In this document: positions 25,704-34,646 of the stretch, in pieces
Layout: each line of letters opens with the position of its first letter
Position numbering within the stretch: the stretch's first letter is position 1
Source of the DNA: Citrobacter amalonaticus
GTDB taxonomy: Bacteria; Pseudomonadota; Gammaproteobacteria; Enterobacterales; Enterobacteriaceae
DNA: 64,000 nucleotides
NCBI RefSeq assembly: GCF_001559075.2
Contig: NZ_CP014015.2
Location: 4,092,001-4,156,000, forward strand
Reading direction: 5' to 3'
The notes under the pieces: model-generated
What the model was told of the DNA's origin: nothing
The model's input: only the letters and a program-made list of their open reading frames with translations
Databases searched by the model: none
Position numbers and translations under genes: made by a program

Positions 25704-26989
25704 AGTGCCGTGACTCCCTTAATGCCATCCTTCAGCAGATTCATCAGCCCGACCTGTTTTGCATGCGACAGGATCATCTTGCGCATCGGCTGATTCGGGC
25801 TGCCATCAATGGTGAACATGTCATTCATGATGTCCGCCACCATTCGCGGGTACTGGGTGAACAAGCGCGGATTCTCCATCAGCGCCGGGATCTTGCGGAA
25901 ATGCTGCATATCTCGCATCACGCACCCTTTCTCCAGCTCGCTTTTGTATTCCGCCAGCGTGCGGGCAGAGAAGTCCTTGCGCTCTTTGGCCACTATCGCG
26001 GCGTGTGCTGCCGCTTCGGCAGAGGCGATGGCTAAATCCATTCCGCGCACCGTAAAACCGAGGTTCAGACAAAAGCCCGCCGCGTCACCGACAATCATCA
26101 CACCGTCGCCCACCAGCTCCGGCACCATCGCCAGTCCGCCTTCCGGCACCATATGCGCCGAGTACTCCAGCAATTTGCCGCCCTGAATCAACGGACGAAC
26201 GGCAGGGTGCTGTTTAAAATCCTCCAGCATCTGCGGTACGCTTTTTTGCGCATGGGCCATGTCGCCCAGTCCACATACCAGACCGAGGGAAACGGAGTCA
26301 CGATTGGTATAGAGGAACCCGCCGCCCATCAGGCCGTTTGATGGCGAACCGGCGAACAGCCAGGCTGCGCCTTCATTACCGGACAAGTTAAAGCGGTCGT
26401 TGATTTGCTCCGGGGAGAGACCAATCAACTCTTTCACACCGACGGCGTAATGGTGTGCCGACGAGGCAGGGACCATTCCCAGCGAACGACCCAACATTGA
26501 ATTGACGCCATCAGCGAGGATCACCACGTTGGCTTCGAGAATATCGTCGCCAGCCTGTACGCCTGTCACCTGGTTGCCTTCACGAATCAGCGCGTCCACG
26601 CGCACGCCGGGGATAAACTGCGCGCCAGCCTCTTCGGCTTGCTCCATCAGCCACGGATCGAGACGGTTGCGCAACACGCTGTACGATGCCTGAGCCGGGA
26701 CATCCGGCTGTTCGCGATGGTAATCCAGAGTGATCGCGCTTTCTTCCGTCATAAACGAAATTTTCTCGCGGGTGACTTTGCGTTCAATGGGCGCCTTCTC
26801 GCCAAATCCGGGCATAATGCGCTCAATCACATGGGCGTAGAGGCGACCCCCGGTCATATTTTTACTGCCCGCGCTGTTACCGCGCTCGATGACCAGAACA
26901 TCGAGTCCGGCTTTTGCCATGATGTACGCCGCCACCGTTCCCGCTACGCCAGCACCGACGACGATGGCATCAAATTTTTCATCCGACAT
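25700..26989 (-). CDS. ydiS: FAD-dependent oxidoreductase YdiS (FixC/ETF-QO family)
   Basis: A 429-residue flavoprotein related to electron-transfer-flavoprotein:quinone oxidoreductase. The N-terminal dinucleotide fold is DAIVVGAGVAGTVAA (7-21), and the FAD-binding ILADGVNSMLGR and GDAAGF motifs follow. It probably passes electrons between the YdiQR flavoprotein, YdiT and the quinone pool at the membrane. The ATG at 26989 has GGGAG upstream; an open frame back to 27037 overruns the gap to ydiR and is not family sequence. Confidence 0.93.
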   Translation of the reverse strand: MSDEKFDAIVVGAGVAGTVAAYIMAKAGLDVLVIERGNSAGSKNMTGGRLYAHVIERIMPGFGEKAPIERKVTREKISFMTEESAITLDYHREQPDVPAQASYSVLRNRLDPWLMEQAEEAGAQFIPGVRVDALIREGNQVTGVQAGDDILEANVVILADGVNSMLGRSLGMVPASSAHHYAVGVKELIGLSPEQINDRFNLSGNEGAAWLFAGSPSNGLMGGGFLYTNRDSVSLGLVCGLGDMAHAQKSVPQMLEDFKQHPAVRPLIQGGKLLEYSAHMVPEGGLAMVPELVGDGVMIVGDAAGFCLNLGFTVRGMDLAIASAEAAAHAAIVAKERKDFSARTLAEYKSELEKGCVMRDMQHFRKIPALMENPRLFTQYPRMVADIMNDMFTIDGSPNQPMRKMILSHAKQVGLMNLLKDGIKGVTAL

Positions 26990-27045
26990 GCTTAAAGCTC
27001 CCTTCCCGCCGTTTGCACAGCGGGAGATGTGGGTCAAGGTGAGAG

Positions 27046-27981
27046 TCAGCGCAACTGCGCGATCAGGGCAGGGACCACTTTGTAGATATCGCCCACCAGT
27101 CCATAATCGGCATAGTTAAAGATTGGCGCGTTTTTATCTTTGTTCACGGCGACAATCACTTTGGCGCCGTTGCCGCCAACCATATGCTGGATCTGCCCGG
27201 AAATACCCAGCGTCAGATACAGTTCGGACTTCAGCAGCACGCCGGAAACGCCGATATAGCGCTCGCGTTCCATCCAGTTTTCCCCTTCGGCAATAGGGCG
27301 TGAACAGCCCACTTCCGCGCCGAGTACGGCGGCCAGTTCGCGCACCATGTTCAGGTCGTCCTGCGCCGCCAGGCCGCGCCCTACGCCGACCACGCGTTTT
27401 GCTTTGCTCAAATCAACGCTGCTGAGCGATTTGGCGCGACGTTCCTGACACAGGATCTCCTGACGCGGGGTCACCCACCCGGCGGTAACCACCGGGCAGT
27501 CATGCGCGGGATCCGCTGCGATCGGCTCCAGTACGCCAGGCGCGAGGGTGATAATGGCCAGCGGGCTGTTCAGTTTTTCTTTGCCAAACGCCAGGCCGCC
27601 GTACATACGATGCTCGGCAAACAGTGCGTTCTCTTCGACACTCACCGCCGTCGCATCGTTAACCATGGCCGCATCCAGTTGAATACTCAGACGCGCGCCC
27701 AGCGCTTTGCAGCGTTTGGTTGCTGCCATCAGCAGCAGACCGTCGCCTTTTTCCCGGATCTGCGCGGCCAGCGTTTCGGCGTAATTTTCGATTCGCTGCA
27801 GGTCGGAGGTTTTATCCAGTACGACGATGCCGTCAGCGCCGAGCGGCTTAACATGCGCCGCCTGCTCAGAACTCTGAACAATGGCATAGACCTGTTGACC
27901 CCACTGACGTGCGCCAGCCATCAGCTCTGCGTAGCGTTCAACGTTATCGCTAAATACCCAGACGTGGGTTAATTGACTCAT
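27046..27981 (-). CDS. ydiR: Electron transfer flavoprotein alpha subunit YdiR (FixB-like)
   Basis: A 311-residue ETF alpha/FixB homologue that forms a heterodimer with YdiQ and binds FAD. The C-terminal FAD domain shows VVGVGRGL, the VGCSRPIAEGENW segment, GISGQIQHMVG and AVNKDKNAPIFNYADYGLVGD, all signatures of ETF alpha. It lies 20 bp after ydiQ. In the FixAB system the pair delivers electrons to an acyl-CoA reductase; here the nearby YdiO is the candidate partner. Confidence 0.94.
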   Translation of the reverse strand: MSQLTHVWVFSDNVERYAELMAGARQWGQQVYAIVQSSEQAAHVKPLGADGIVVLDKTSDLQRIENYAETLAAQIREKGDGLLLMAATKRCKALGARLSIQLDAAMVNDATAVSVEENALFAEHRMYGGLAFGKEKLNSPLAIITLAPGVLEPIAADPAHDCPVVTAGWVTPRQEILCQERRAKSLSSVDLSKAKRVVGVGRGLAAQDDLNMVRELAAVLGAEVGCSRPIAEGENWMERERYIGVSGVLLKSELYLTLGISGQIQHMVGGNGAKVIVAVNKDKNAPIFNYADYGLVGDIYKVVPALIAQLR

Positions 27982-28001
27982 GATTGTGTTCTCCGTTGGG
28001 C

Positions 28002-28769
28002 TCAGTTCAGGGCTTTTTTCAGGTGTTCGGCCAGTTCGGCGATGGCTTCCGGCGAATCGTTATCCAGAATGATGTGCTTACGCGCCGTTTGCGGCGGCAC
28101 AGTAATGGCAACCAGTTCTGCTCGCAGCTCGCCCTGGCGCCAGCCGATGTCGCTTGCCTGCCATGTGTGAACGGGTTTTTTCCCGGCGCCAAGAATGGCT
28201 TTCATTGAAGGGATGCGTGGCGCGTTAATATCTGATGTCACACAAATAACGGCCGGAAGTGACAGCTCTATCACCTCAACGTCCTCTTCCAGCGTACGCT
28301 CCACAAGCAGCTTATCGCCCTGACGCTGGAGGCTGCTGACAGCGTTAAGGGTTGGCAGTTGCAGGATCTCACCGACCAGTAAACCCACCTGCTGCGCATA
28401 AAGGTCGCCAGACCCTTCGCCAAACAAGAGCAGATCGAATCCGATTTTTTCCACCGTGGCGGCAATGGCCTGCGCGGTGTCTTTTGGCAGCGCGTGTTCC
28501 AGTTGCGCATCCTGCATCAGGTACAGTGCGTGTGGCCCGCGGGAGAGCACATCCTTACGCACTTTCGAGTTCTGCAATAATAAGCCGCCCACCGTCAGCG
28601 CAGCGATCTCATCTTCTGCTTCGGTGGCCAGTTGCGTCGCGGCCTCAATAGCGTTGAGATCGAACTGGCTGATTTTGGCGTCTGCATTGTCAAAGCTAAG
28701 CGCTTGTTCGGGCGTAACAACAATGTCCTGTTCTTCAGGCACCAGCTTAAAGCAGGTTATTATTTTCAT
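28002..28769 (-). CDS. ydiQ: Electron transfer flavoprotein beta subunit YdiQ (FixA-like)
   Basis: A 255-residue ETF beta/FixA homologue starting MKIITCFKLVPEEQDI, with the usual LNAIEAATQLATE and DLLLFGEGSGDLYAQQVGLL segments. It partners YdiR. AGGAG precedes the ATG at 28769; the frame open to 28805 is not used. It is the first gene of the ydiQRST-fadK unit, transcribed away from ydiP across a gap holding three copies of a shared operator core (see findings). Confidence 0.93.
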   Translation of the reverse strand: MKIITCFKLVPEEQDIVVTPEQALSFDNADAKISQFDLNAIEAATQLATEAEDEIAALTVGGLLLQNSKVRKDVLSRGPHALYLMQDAQLEHALPKDTAQAIAATVEKIGFDLLLFGEGSGDLYAQQVGLLVGEILQLPTLNAVSSLQRQGDKLLVERTLEEDVEVIELSLPAVICVTSDINAPRIPSMKAILGAGKKPVHTWQASDIGWRQGELRAELVAITVPPQTARKHIILDNDSPEAIAELAEHLKKALN

Positions 28770-28885
28770 GGCATCTCCTGTGAGTCGCATACCGACAGTG
28801 ACCATCAGGCCACCCCGGCGGAAAGTGAAAATTGACTGGAAATAGTGTGCGACAGACGGTGGCTTTTTATCGACGGAGCAATCTG

Positions 28886-29002
28886 TTTTCGTTACCAGGT
28901 ATCTTGCAAAAAAAGTGGGATCGCTCGTGCAAAAGAAATGAGTAGAAAATCATTTGAGAAAATTAAACGTACTATCTTGCAGGTGAGGGAAATAATCTTG
29001 TT
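28886..29002. promoter_or_regulatory. Three-site operator array at ydiQ/ydiP
   Basis: Site A (28886-28908, core CCAGGTATCTTGCA), site B (28969-28981, ACTATCTTGCA) and site C (about 28993-29002, TAATCTTG) lie in the same orientation. TTG registers are at 28904, 28977 and 28998, so B is 73 bp from A and C is 21 bp from B. The identical spacing and cores recur at ydiN (36005-36121). The likely binder is YdiP. Site C abuts the -35 box of the ydiP promoter. Confidence 0.65.
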
Positions 29003-29030
29003 TTGCCCTTACTAAATACAGTTGTATAAC
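29003..29030 (+). promoter_or_regulatory. Probable promoter of ydiP
   Basis: A -35 TTGCCC (29003-29008) and a -10 TATAAC (29025-29030) with 16-bp spacing. Site C of the operator array ends next to the -35, as for an AraC-type activator or autorepressor. Confidence 0.55.
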
Positions 29031-29097
29031 CGCCGTACTCGCTTTATTTTATCCTCATTATATTGTTCAGGATGAATTTCTGCTTGTGGAGGTTGTC

Positions 29098-29988
29098 ATG
29101 TATCAACGCTGCTTTGATAATGCCATGGAAAGCCTTTTTGACCAGGGCAAGACCCCGCGATTTTCCCGATTTGTCATTAGTGATGATCCCCGCTGGGAGT
29201 CCGGTCATCATGTTCATGACAATGAAACCGAGCTGATTTATGTCAAAAAAGGCATTGTCAGATTAACTATCGACTCTTCCCTTTATGTGGCTCACGAAGA
29301 TGATATTGTCGTGGTGGAGCGGGGGCGGTTACACGCCGTGACATCGGATGTGAACGCGCCGGCCACCACCTACACCTGCGCGCTGTATGGCTTTCGTTTT
29401 CAGGGCTGGGAGGAAAACCAACTGCTGCAATCGCACTCCTGTCCGGTGGTTGCCGTCGGCCAGGGAAAAGAAGTCATCAAAAGCATTTTTAATGAGCTCG
29501 GGGAGATGCTTCCACAAAGTAAAAATGGACTGACGTCGTCCGTCTGTGATGCGTTTGCCTATGCGTTGACGGTGCTCTTCTTTGAGAACTTTAAAAATGC
29601 GTATCGTTCGGAACAAGGACATATTAAAAAAGATGTTCTGATTAAAGATATTCTGGTCTATCTCAATAATAATTATCGGGAAAAAATTACGCTTGAGCAG
29701 TTATCAAAAAAATTTCGTGCCAGCGTCAGCTATATTTGTCACGAATTTACCCGCGAGTACCATATTTCACCGATCAATTATGTGATTCAGCGGCGGATGA
29801 CCGAAGCAAAATTTGCCTTAACCAATACCGATTATTCACAGGCTGAAATTTCCTGGCGTGTGGGGTACGAGAACGTCGACCACTTCGCGAAGCTGTTTTT
29901 GCGCCACGTCGGCTGTTCGCCAGGAGACTATCGTAAACAGTTTAAAAATAGCCTGGCAGAGCAAGCCTGTCTGTTGTCCGACGCCTGA
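29098..29988 (+). CDS. ydiP: AraC family regulator YdiP
   Basis: A 296-residue regulator with an N-terminal cupin ligand domain (SGHHVHDNETELIYVKKG, VERGRLHAV) and a C-terminal pair of helix-turn-helix motifs (about 190-285: ITLEQLSKKFRASVSYICHEF and QAEISWRVGYENVDHFAKLF). GGAGG precedes the ATG at 29098. Its own start is divergent from ydiQRST-fadK, and its target is unreported as far as I know. The repeated operator cores at ydiQ/ydiP and ydiN suggest it controls both flanking metabolic units. Confidence 0.93.
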   Translation: MYQRCFDNAMESLFDQGKTPRFSRFVISDDPRWESGHHVHDNETELIYVKKGIVRLTIDSSLYVAHEDDIVVVERGRLHAVTSDVNAPATTYTCALYGFRFQGWEENQLLQSHSCPVVAVGQGKEVIKSIFNELGEMLPQSKNGLTSSVCDAFAYALTVLFFENFKNAYRSEQGHIKKDVLIKDILVYLNNNYREKITLEQLSKKFRASVSYICHEFTREYHISPINYVIQRRMTEAKFALTNTDYSQAEISWRVGYENVDHFAKLFLRHVGCSPGDYRKQFKNSLAEQACLLSDA

Positions 29989-30021
29989 GTGTATGTTTCA
30001 TCATCGGTAAGCGCATGAATT

Positions 30022-30052
30022 GCCGGATAGCGGTGCAAGCACCGTATCCGGC
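30022..30052. repeat. REP hairpin between ydiP and ydiO
   Basis: GCCGGATA and CGGTGC pair with GCACCG and TATCCGGC around an AA turn, with one bulged G. It lies between two convergent genes and may end both transcripts. Confidence 0.75.
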
Positions 30053-30059
30053 CTGTCGC

Positions 30060-31211
30060 TTACTTGTTCTGATAATCCTTCAGGATCTGCCGACCTGCGA
30101 CATAAATCATGATCTCATCCGTTCCGCCGCCAATCCGTTCACAACGGACATCGCGCCAGAATCGGGAGACACGCGCTTCGTCGGTATAACCCAGCCCGCC
30201 CATAATCTGAATCGCATCGTCAATCACTTCCATCGCGGTCCGGGCGCAGTACAGTTTCGCCAGCGCGGCGCTGGTACGCAGTGACTGCTCCCGATCGGCC
30301 TGCCACGCCACTTTAAGCACCATATTACGCATGTTGTCGACTTTGATTGCCATCAGCGCCAGTTTTTCCTGGATCATCTGGTTGTGTCCAATCGGCTTGC
30401 CAAACGCAATGCGCTGGTTGGCATAACGTGCGGCATCTTCAAAGGCACATTCGGCGAAGCCAGTACTGCGCGCGGCGTTGATCAGACGTTCCATCTCAAA
30501 GTTGTACATCACGTTGAGAAAGCCCATGCCTTCTTCGCCCACCATGTCGCTTTCATCCACCTCAACGTTATCGAGATAGACTTCGCAGGTGCTGAGCATA
30601 TGCCAGCCGATTTTGTGCAGCGGGTTGATTTTGATCCCTGGTTTGTTGGACTCCACCCACCAGAGGGTAAAGGCTTTCTTCGGATCTTTTGGTTCCGGAT
30701 CGCGCGCCAGCACCAGCATGTACGGATACTCTTTGGCGCCGGTAATAAATGTCTTCTGGCCGTTCAGGTACACCTTGCCGTCTTTGCGCGTGTAGCTGGT
30801 GGTGGCGCTGTTGTTGTCAGAACCCGCACCTGGCTCGGTTAACGCCAGGGCATAGGCCGGATCGCCGGTCTCCAGCGTGCTTTCCGCCGTTTTCCGCAGT
30901 TGTTCTGGCGAGCCGAAACGGCGCATGCTGTGAATACACTGACCGTTGGTGATCAGAAAGGCCGGGGCGCCGCATTTTGACACTTCCATCAGGGCCAGCA
31001 TTTGGGTGACATAGTCTGCCGGAATACCGCCGAACTCTTCCGGTACGCCCAGCATGGAAATCCCGTTGTCCGCCAGTGCGCGCATAAACTCTCTGGGGTA
31101 GGTCGCCGTCTGATCGCAGGTACGGAAATACTCTTCCGGAAAATTGCTGGTGATCAGTTCCCGGATACTGGCAAGCAGCAGCTCTTGCTCTTCGGTTAAA
31201 GAAAAGTCCAT
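30060..31211 (-). CDS. ydiO: Acyl-CoA dehydrogenase YdiO
   Basis: A 383-residue FAD enzyme of the acyl-CoA dehydrogenase family, closest in character to CaiA, which works in the reducing direction on crotonobetainyl-CoA. Motifs: YALALTEPGAGSDNN, the ITGAKEYPYMLVLARD region and the C-terminal RCERIGGGTDEIM. The last one carries GGGT where many dehydrogenases have the catalytic YEGT, as I recall for CaiA. It is proposed to exchange electrons with YdiQR. The start is the second of two adjacent ATGs (31211), with AGGAG upstream; it is 14 bp after ydiF. Confidence 0.92.
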   Translation of the reverse strand: MDFSLTEEQELLLASIRELITSNFPEEYFRTCDQTATYPREFMRALADNGISMLGVPEEFGGIPADYVTQMLALMEVSKCGAPAFLITNGQCIHSMRRFGSPEQLRKTAESTLETGDPAYALALTEPGAGSDNNSATTSYTRKDGKVYLNGQKTFITGAKEYPYMLVLARDPEPKDPKKAFTLWWVESNKPGIKINPLHKIGWHMLSTCEVYLDNVEVDESDMVGEEGMGFLNVMYNFEMERLINAARSTGFAECAFEDAARYANQRIAFGKPIGHNQMIQEKLALMAIKVDNMRNMVLKVAWQADREQSLRTSAALAKLYCARTAMEVIDDAIQIMGGLGYTDEARVSRFWRDVRCERIGGGTDEIMIYVAGRQILKDYQNK

Positions 31212-31224
31212 CATCGTACTCCTT

Positions 31225-32820
31225 TTAATTCGCCGCTTCCGGCAGTTCAAAACCCATGGTGGCGTCGATAAATAATCTTTCATCCATCAGCTTCAGGTCT
31301 GGCGAAATAACCGGTGCGAAATCCATTTTGGCCAGAATATCGCGTTCCAGATCCACTCCAGGGGCAATCTCAATAAGATGCAGACCGTCCTCTTTTAGCG
31401 TAAATACCGCGCGCTCGGTGATGTAGCGCACGTCCAGGCCGCGCTCAAGGGCGATCTTTCCGCTGAAGGTAATTTCCGGCAGTTCGCTGATGAATTTATT
31501 CACCCGGCCTTCCTGGACGATGGTTAATTTACCGTCGGCCACTTCTGTTTTCAGACTGCCAGCGGTTAGCGTGCCGCAGAAAACAATTTTCTTTGAGGTG
31601 GCGCTAATATCGATAAAACCACCAGTCCCCATGATTTTGCCGTTGAATTTATGCACCCCGACGTTGCCGTGGCGGTCAACCTCCGCAAAGCTCAGATAGC
31701 AGACGTCCAGTCCACCGCCATGGTAGAAGTCAAACTGTGAGGTCATGTCAAGAATGGCGCGAGTGTTGACGTTTGCACCGAAGGCGACGCCCTGGGAGGT
31801 GATCCCACCAACGGGGCCGGTTTCAACGGTCAGTACAAAGTCATCCGCACAGCCTTCCTCACGGGCCACCAGTCCAATGCCATCCGCGATACCGACGCCG
31901 ACGTTACCGACCGCACCTTTACGCATCTCAAACAGGGCGCGGCGGGCGACCAGTTTACGTTGGTTAAGGGGCAGGGAGAGCTGGGTGCTGTCGTCGAGGG
32001 TGAAATCGCCTGAGATAAAACGGTTCACCGGCGCGCCGCCGTACAGTTGCGTCTGGTCAGGATCGACCACCACGATATCCACCAGATAGCCGGGGATGCG
32101 TACGGATTTAGGATGCAGCGTGGCTTTCTTGACCATCTTCTGCACCTGCATCATCACGATGCCGCCGTGGTTGTGCACCGCCTGAGCCAGCACCAGCGCG
32201 TCGAGGTACATCACCTCATCTTCAAACGAGGCATAGCCTTCGCTGTCGCAGGTGGTGGCGCGGATAAACGCGACGGTAGGCGCAATCGCTTTGTAGTAGA
32301 GATATTCTTTGTTATCAATCTCTACCAGCTTGATGAGGTCTTCTTGGGTGACCTCATTGAGCTTGCCACCCTGTTGGCGCGGGTCGACGAAGGTGCCAAT
32401 CCCGATATCGCTGAGGATCCCCGGCTGGTGGGCGGCAGACGCGCGTAAAGCCTGAGTCAGCACCCCTTGCGGATAGTTATAGGCGGCAATCTTATTCTGT
32501 TCCGCTAAGTCCGAAATACGCGGCGACTGTCCCCAGTGTCCGCACAGGGCCCATTTCACCAGGCCTTCCTGGGCCAGCGGGCTGATTCCGCGATCGGCGC
32601 GATCGCCCAGCCCCGTCGGACTGATAATCGATAAATTCCGCGGCGTTTGCGTTTGTTTATATTTATCGGCTAAAGCGGTAATTAAGGTGGTGGCTTCCAG
32701 AATGCCGCCGCCTGCGCCTAATATACACAGTACATCTTCATCTTTAATATAATTCACCGCGTCCTGGGCCGAGAGCACAGGCACGCGACCATTAACGCGT
32801 GGTGGTCTTTCAGGTTTCAT
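31225..32820 (-). CDS. ydiF: Acyl-CoA:acetate CoA-transferase YdiF
   Basis: A 531-residue family I CoA-transferase; E. coli YdiF moves CoA among short acyl groups. The catalytic Glu is in the FVLTVETGPVGG segment (about residue 333), and glycine-rich loops such as CILGAGGGILEATTLI and NVGVGIADG bind CoA. It is immediately upstream of ydiO, with a 14-bp gap, and together they could form and then reduce or oxidise a CoA thioester. It follows aroD after a 144-bp gap that contains a hairpin. Confidence 0.95.
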   Translation of the reverse strand: MKPERPPRVNGRVPVLSAQDAVNYIKDEDVLCILGAGGGILEATTLITALADKYKQTQTPRNLSIISPTGLGDRADRGISPLAQEGLVKWALCGHWGQSPRISDLAEQNKIAAYNYPQGVLTQALRASAAHQPGILSDIGIGTFVDPRQQGGKLNEVTQEDLIKLVEIDNKEYLYYKAIAPTVAFIRATTCDSEGYASFEDEVMYLDALVLAQAVHNHGGIVMMQVQKMVKKATLHPKSVRIPGYLVDIVVVDPDQTQLYGGAPVNRFISGDFTLDDSTQLSLPLNQRKLVARRALFEMRKGAVGNVGVGIADGIGLVAREEGCADDFVLTVETGPVGGITSQGVAFGANVNTRAILDMTSQFDFYHGGGLDVCYLSFAEVDRHGNVGVHKFNGKIMGTGGFIDISATSKKIVFCGTLTAGSLKTEVADGKLTIVQEGRVNKFISELPEITFSGKIALERGLDVRYITERAVFTLKEDGLHLIEIAPGVDLERDILAKMDFAPVISPDLKLMDERLFIDATMGFELPEAAN

Positions 32821-32928
32821 ATTAACTCCTGGATACCCGGCAGAAACCCGACGCCGCTGTGTTCAGGCGCAGGCCTCCGCTGAATATTCATGTGGAATAT
32901 TCACTGTGGAATAAAATTTATATTTACT

Positions 32929-32951
32929 GGCGGGAGGGAATCCTTCCCGCC
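32929..32951. terminator. Hairpin between aroD and ydiF
   Basis: GGCGGGAGGGA pairs with TCCTTCCCGCC with one mismatch and almost no loop. The T-rich tail (TTTATTTC) is on the plus strand, while on the coding strand the stem is followed by AGTAAAT. It could be an attenuating or mRNA-stabilising hairpin at the aroD 3' end rather than a strong terminator. The TGTGGAATA word repeats nearby (32891-32912). Confidence 0.45.
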
Positions 32952-32964
32952 TTTATTTCGCGTA

Positions 32965-33723
32965 TTACGCCTGATGTAATATCGTTAATACCGTACGCAG
33001 GTCGCTCACGGATATTTGTCCGGGCGCCGAAGCCTTTTTAACCGCGCCAAACGTCGCCGCAGAGCCGAAGACTTCACCCGCCAGGCGCGAAATCACACCG
33101 GTTTTCGACATCGACATGGTGATCACCGGACGGTCAGCGTACTGTTCCTGCATTTTCAGCGTGGCGGAAAGCAGCGTCAGAACATCGGTACGGCTCTGCG
33201 GCATCAGGGCGATCTTCGGAATATCGGCACCCAGTTCCTGCATTTTGCGCAGCCGCGCAACGATCTCTTCTTCTGCCGGCGTCTTGTGGAAATCATGGTT
33301 GGACATGATCACGCTGACGTTTTTACTGTGCGCATAGTCCACCGTCGCCTTGACCTGCTCATCACCGGTAAACAGTTCGAGATCGATCATATCCACCAGA
33401 CCGCTGTCAACCGCAGCGCGATTCAGCGCGAGATAAGCGTCGGTTGAAATGGCCTGTTCGCCCCCTTCATTCGCGCTGCGGAACGTGAACAGCAGGGGAG
33501 TCTGGGGCATTTCAGCGCGGATCGCGCGGACAGCCTCCAGTACGGCATCGGCAGAGGCGACATCGGCGAAATGGTCAACGCGCCATTCCAGAATGTCGAA
33601 ATCCGCGTCGCGATAGGCCTGCGCTTCTGCGCGGACGCTGGCGATATCTTTGCCCATCAGCGAGACGATTATTTTTGGAGCCCCTTCGCCAATCACGAGG
33701 TTTTTTACGGTTACGGTTTTCAT
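32965..33723 (-). CDS. aroD: 3-dehydroquinate dehydratase, type I
   Basis: Dehydrates 3-dehydroquinate to 3-dehydroshikimate through a Schiff base. It has 252 residues. Active-site regions are DILEWRVDHF (substrate Glu/Arg), the catalytic His in SNHDFHKTP (about 143) and the Schiff-base Lys in DIPKIALMPQS (about 170). It serves the biosynthetic shikimate pathway, but here it sits between quinate/shikimate dehydrogenase ydiB and CoA-transferase ydiF, so it could also act in catabolism of quinate. Confidence 0.96.
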   Translation of the reverse strand: MKTVTVKNLVIGEGAPKIIVSLMGKDIASVRAEAQAYRDADFDILEWRVDHFADVASADAVLEAVRAIRAEMPQTPLLFTFRSANEGGEQAISTDAYLALNRAAVDSGLVDMIDLELFTGDEQVKATVDYAHSKNVSVIMSNHDFHKTPAEEEIVARLRKMQELGADIPKIALMPQSRTDVLTLLSATLKMQEQYADRPVITMSMSKTGVISRLAGEVFGSAATFGAVKKASAPGQISVSDLRTVLTILHQA

Positions 33724-33756
33724 TTAATACCTTTTATCAGTCTTAGTTCCTGGCCG

Positions 33757-34623
33757 TCAGGCCGCAAACCCCATCACCTGTTTTACATATTCCAGCGGGA
33801 AATCTTTGCCGGTCCACAGTTTGAACTGTTCAGCGCCTTGCCACAACAACATGCCGTAACCATCAATGGTTTTGCAACCGGCCTGTTGCGCCTGCTGCAG
33901 TAGCTTCGTCATATGCGGGTTGTAGACGCATTCGGTGACCAGCAGTTCCGGACGCAGCAGGCTCACGTCGCTGACGATGGATTCATTTTCCAGCGGCTTC
34001 ATACCGACTTTGGTACCGTTGGTCAGAATATCCGCCGTCGCCAGCGCATCAGCGAAGGCCTGCTGGTCAGCAAGGTCAGTCACCGTCACCACACAGTCGG
34101 TGTTTTCATTCACCCGCTTAGCGAAGTCCAGCGCTTTCTGGAAGAATTCATCATTGCGGTTAAAGAGTTTAATCGCTTTGATCCCCTCAATGGCTGCCTG
34201 AGCACCGATGGCCGTGGAGGCGCCACCCGCACCCAGTAATACCATGGTTTTACCCTTGATATCGAAACCACTCTCTTTAATTGCGCGAATGTGACCGGTG
34301 CCGTCGGTATTGTAACCGCGCAGGTAGCCGTCATCATTGACGATGGTATTAATGGCGCCAACCAGTTTCGCCGCCGGGGTCAGTTCATCAACAAACTCAC
34401 AGGCCAGTTGTTTATTGGGCATCGATACGCCAGTCCCGCGCATTTTTAACGCTTTCAGCCCCTCGATAGCACCAGCGAAGGTGCTGTTGTCGACCTCAAA
34501 GGCCATATAGGTAAACGGTAATCCGGCCTTCTCCAGCGCCTTATTTTGCATTTCAGGCGACAAACTGTGTCTGATGGGATAAGCCATTAAGCCGATCAGT
34601 TCATATTTCGCGGTTACATCCAT
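33757..34623 (-). CDS. ydiB: Quinate/shikimate dehydrogenase YdiB
   Basis: A 288-residue NAD(P)-dependent dehydrogenase that interconverts quinate or shikimate with their 3-dehydro forms. The N-terminal substrate domain has the conserved SLSPEMQNKAL and SMPNKQLACEFVD (catalytic Lys) segments; the nucleotide fold begins VLLGAGGASTAIGAQ (about 131-145). It is 33 bp upstream of aroD and 23 bp downstream of the transporter gene ydiN, suggesting one operon. Confidence 0.95.
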   Translation of the reverse strand: MDVTAKYELIGLMAYPIRHSLSPEMQNKALEKAGLPFTYMAFEVDNSTFAGAIEGLKALKMRGTGVSMPNKQLACEFVDELTPAAKLVGAINTIVNDDGYLRGYNTDGTGHIRAIKESGFDIKGKTMVLLGAGGASTAIGAQAAIEGIKAIKLFNRNDEFFQKALDFAKRVNENTDCVVTVTDLADQQAFADALATADILTNGTKVGMKPLENESIVSDVSLLRPELLVTECVYNPHMTKLLQQAQQAGCKTIDGYGMLLWQGAEQFKLWTGKDFPLEYVKQVMGFAA

Positions 34624-34646
34624 AACATGACTCCTTAAATTGTCGC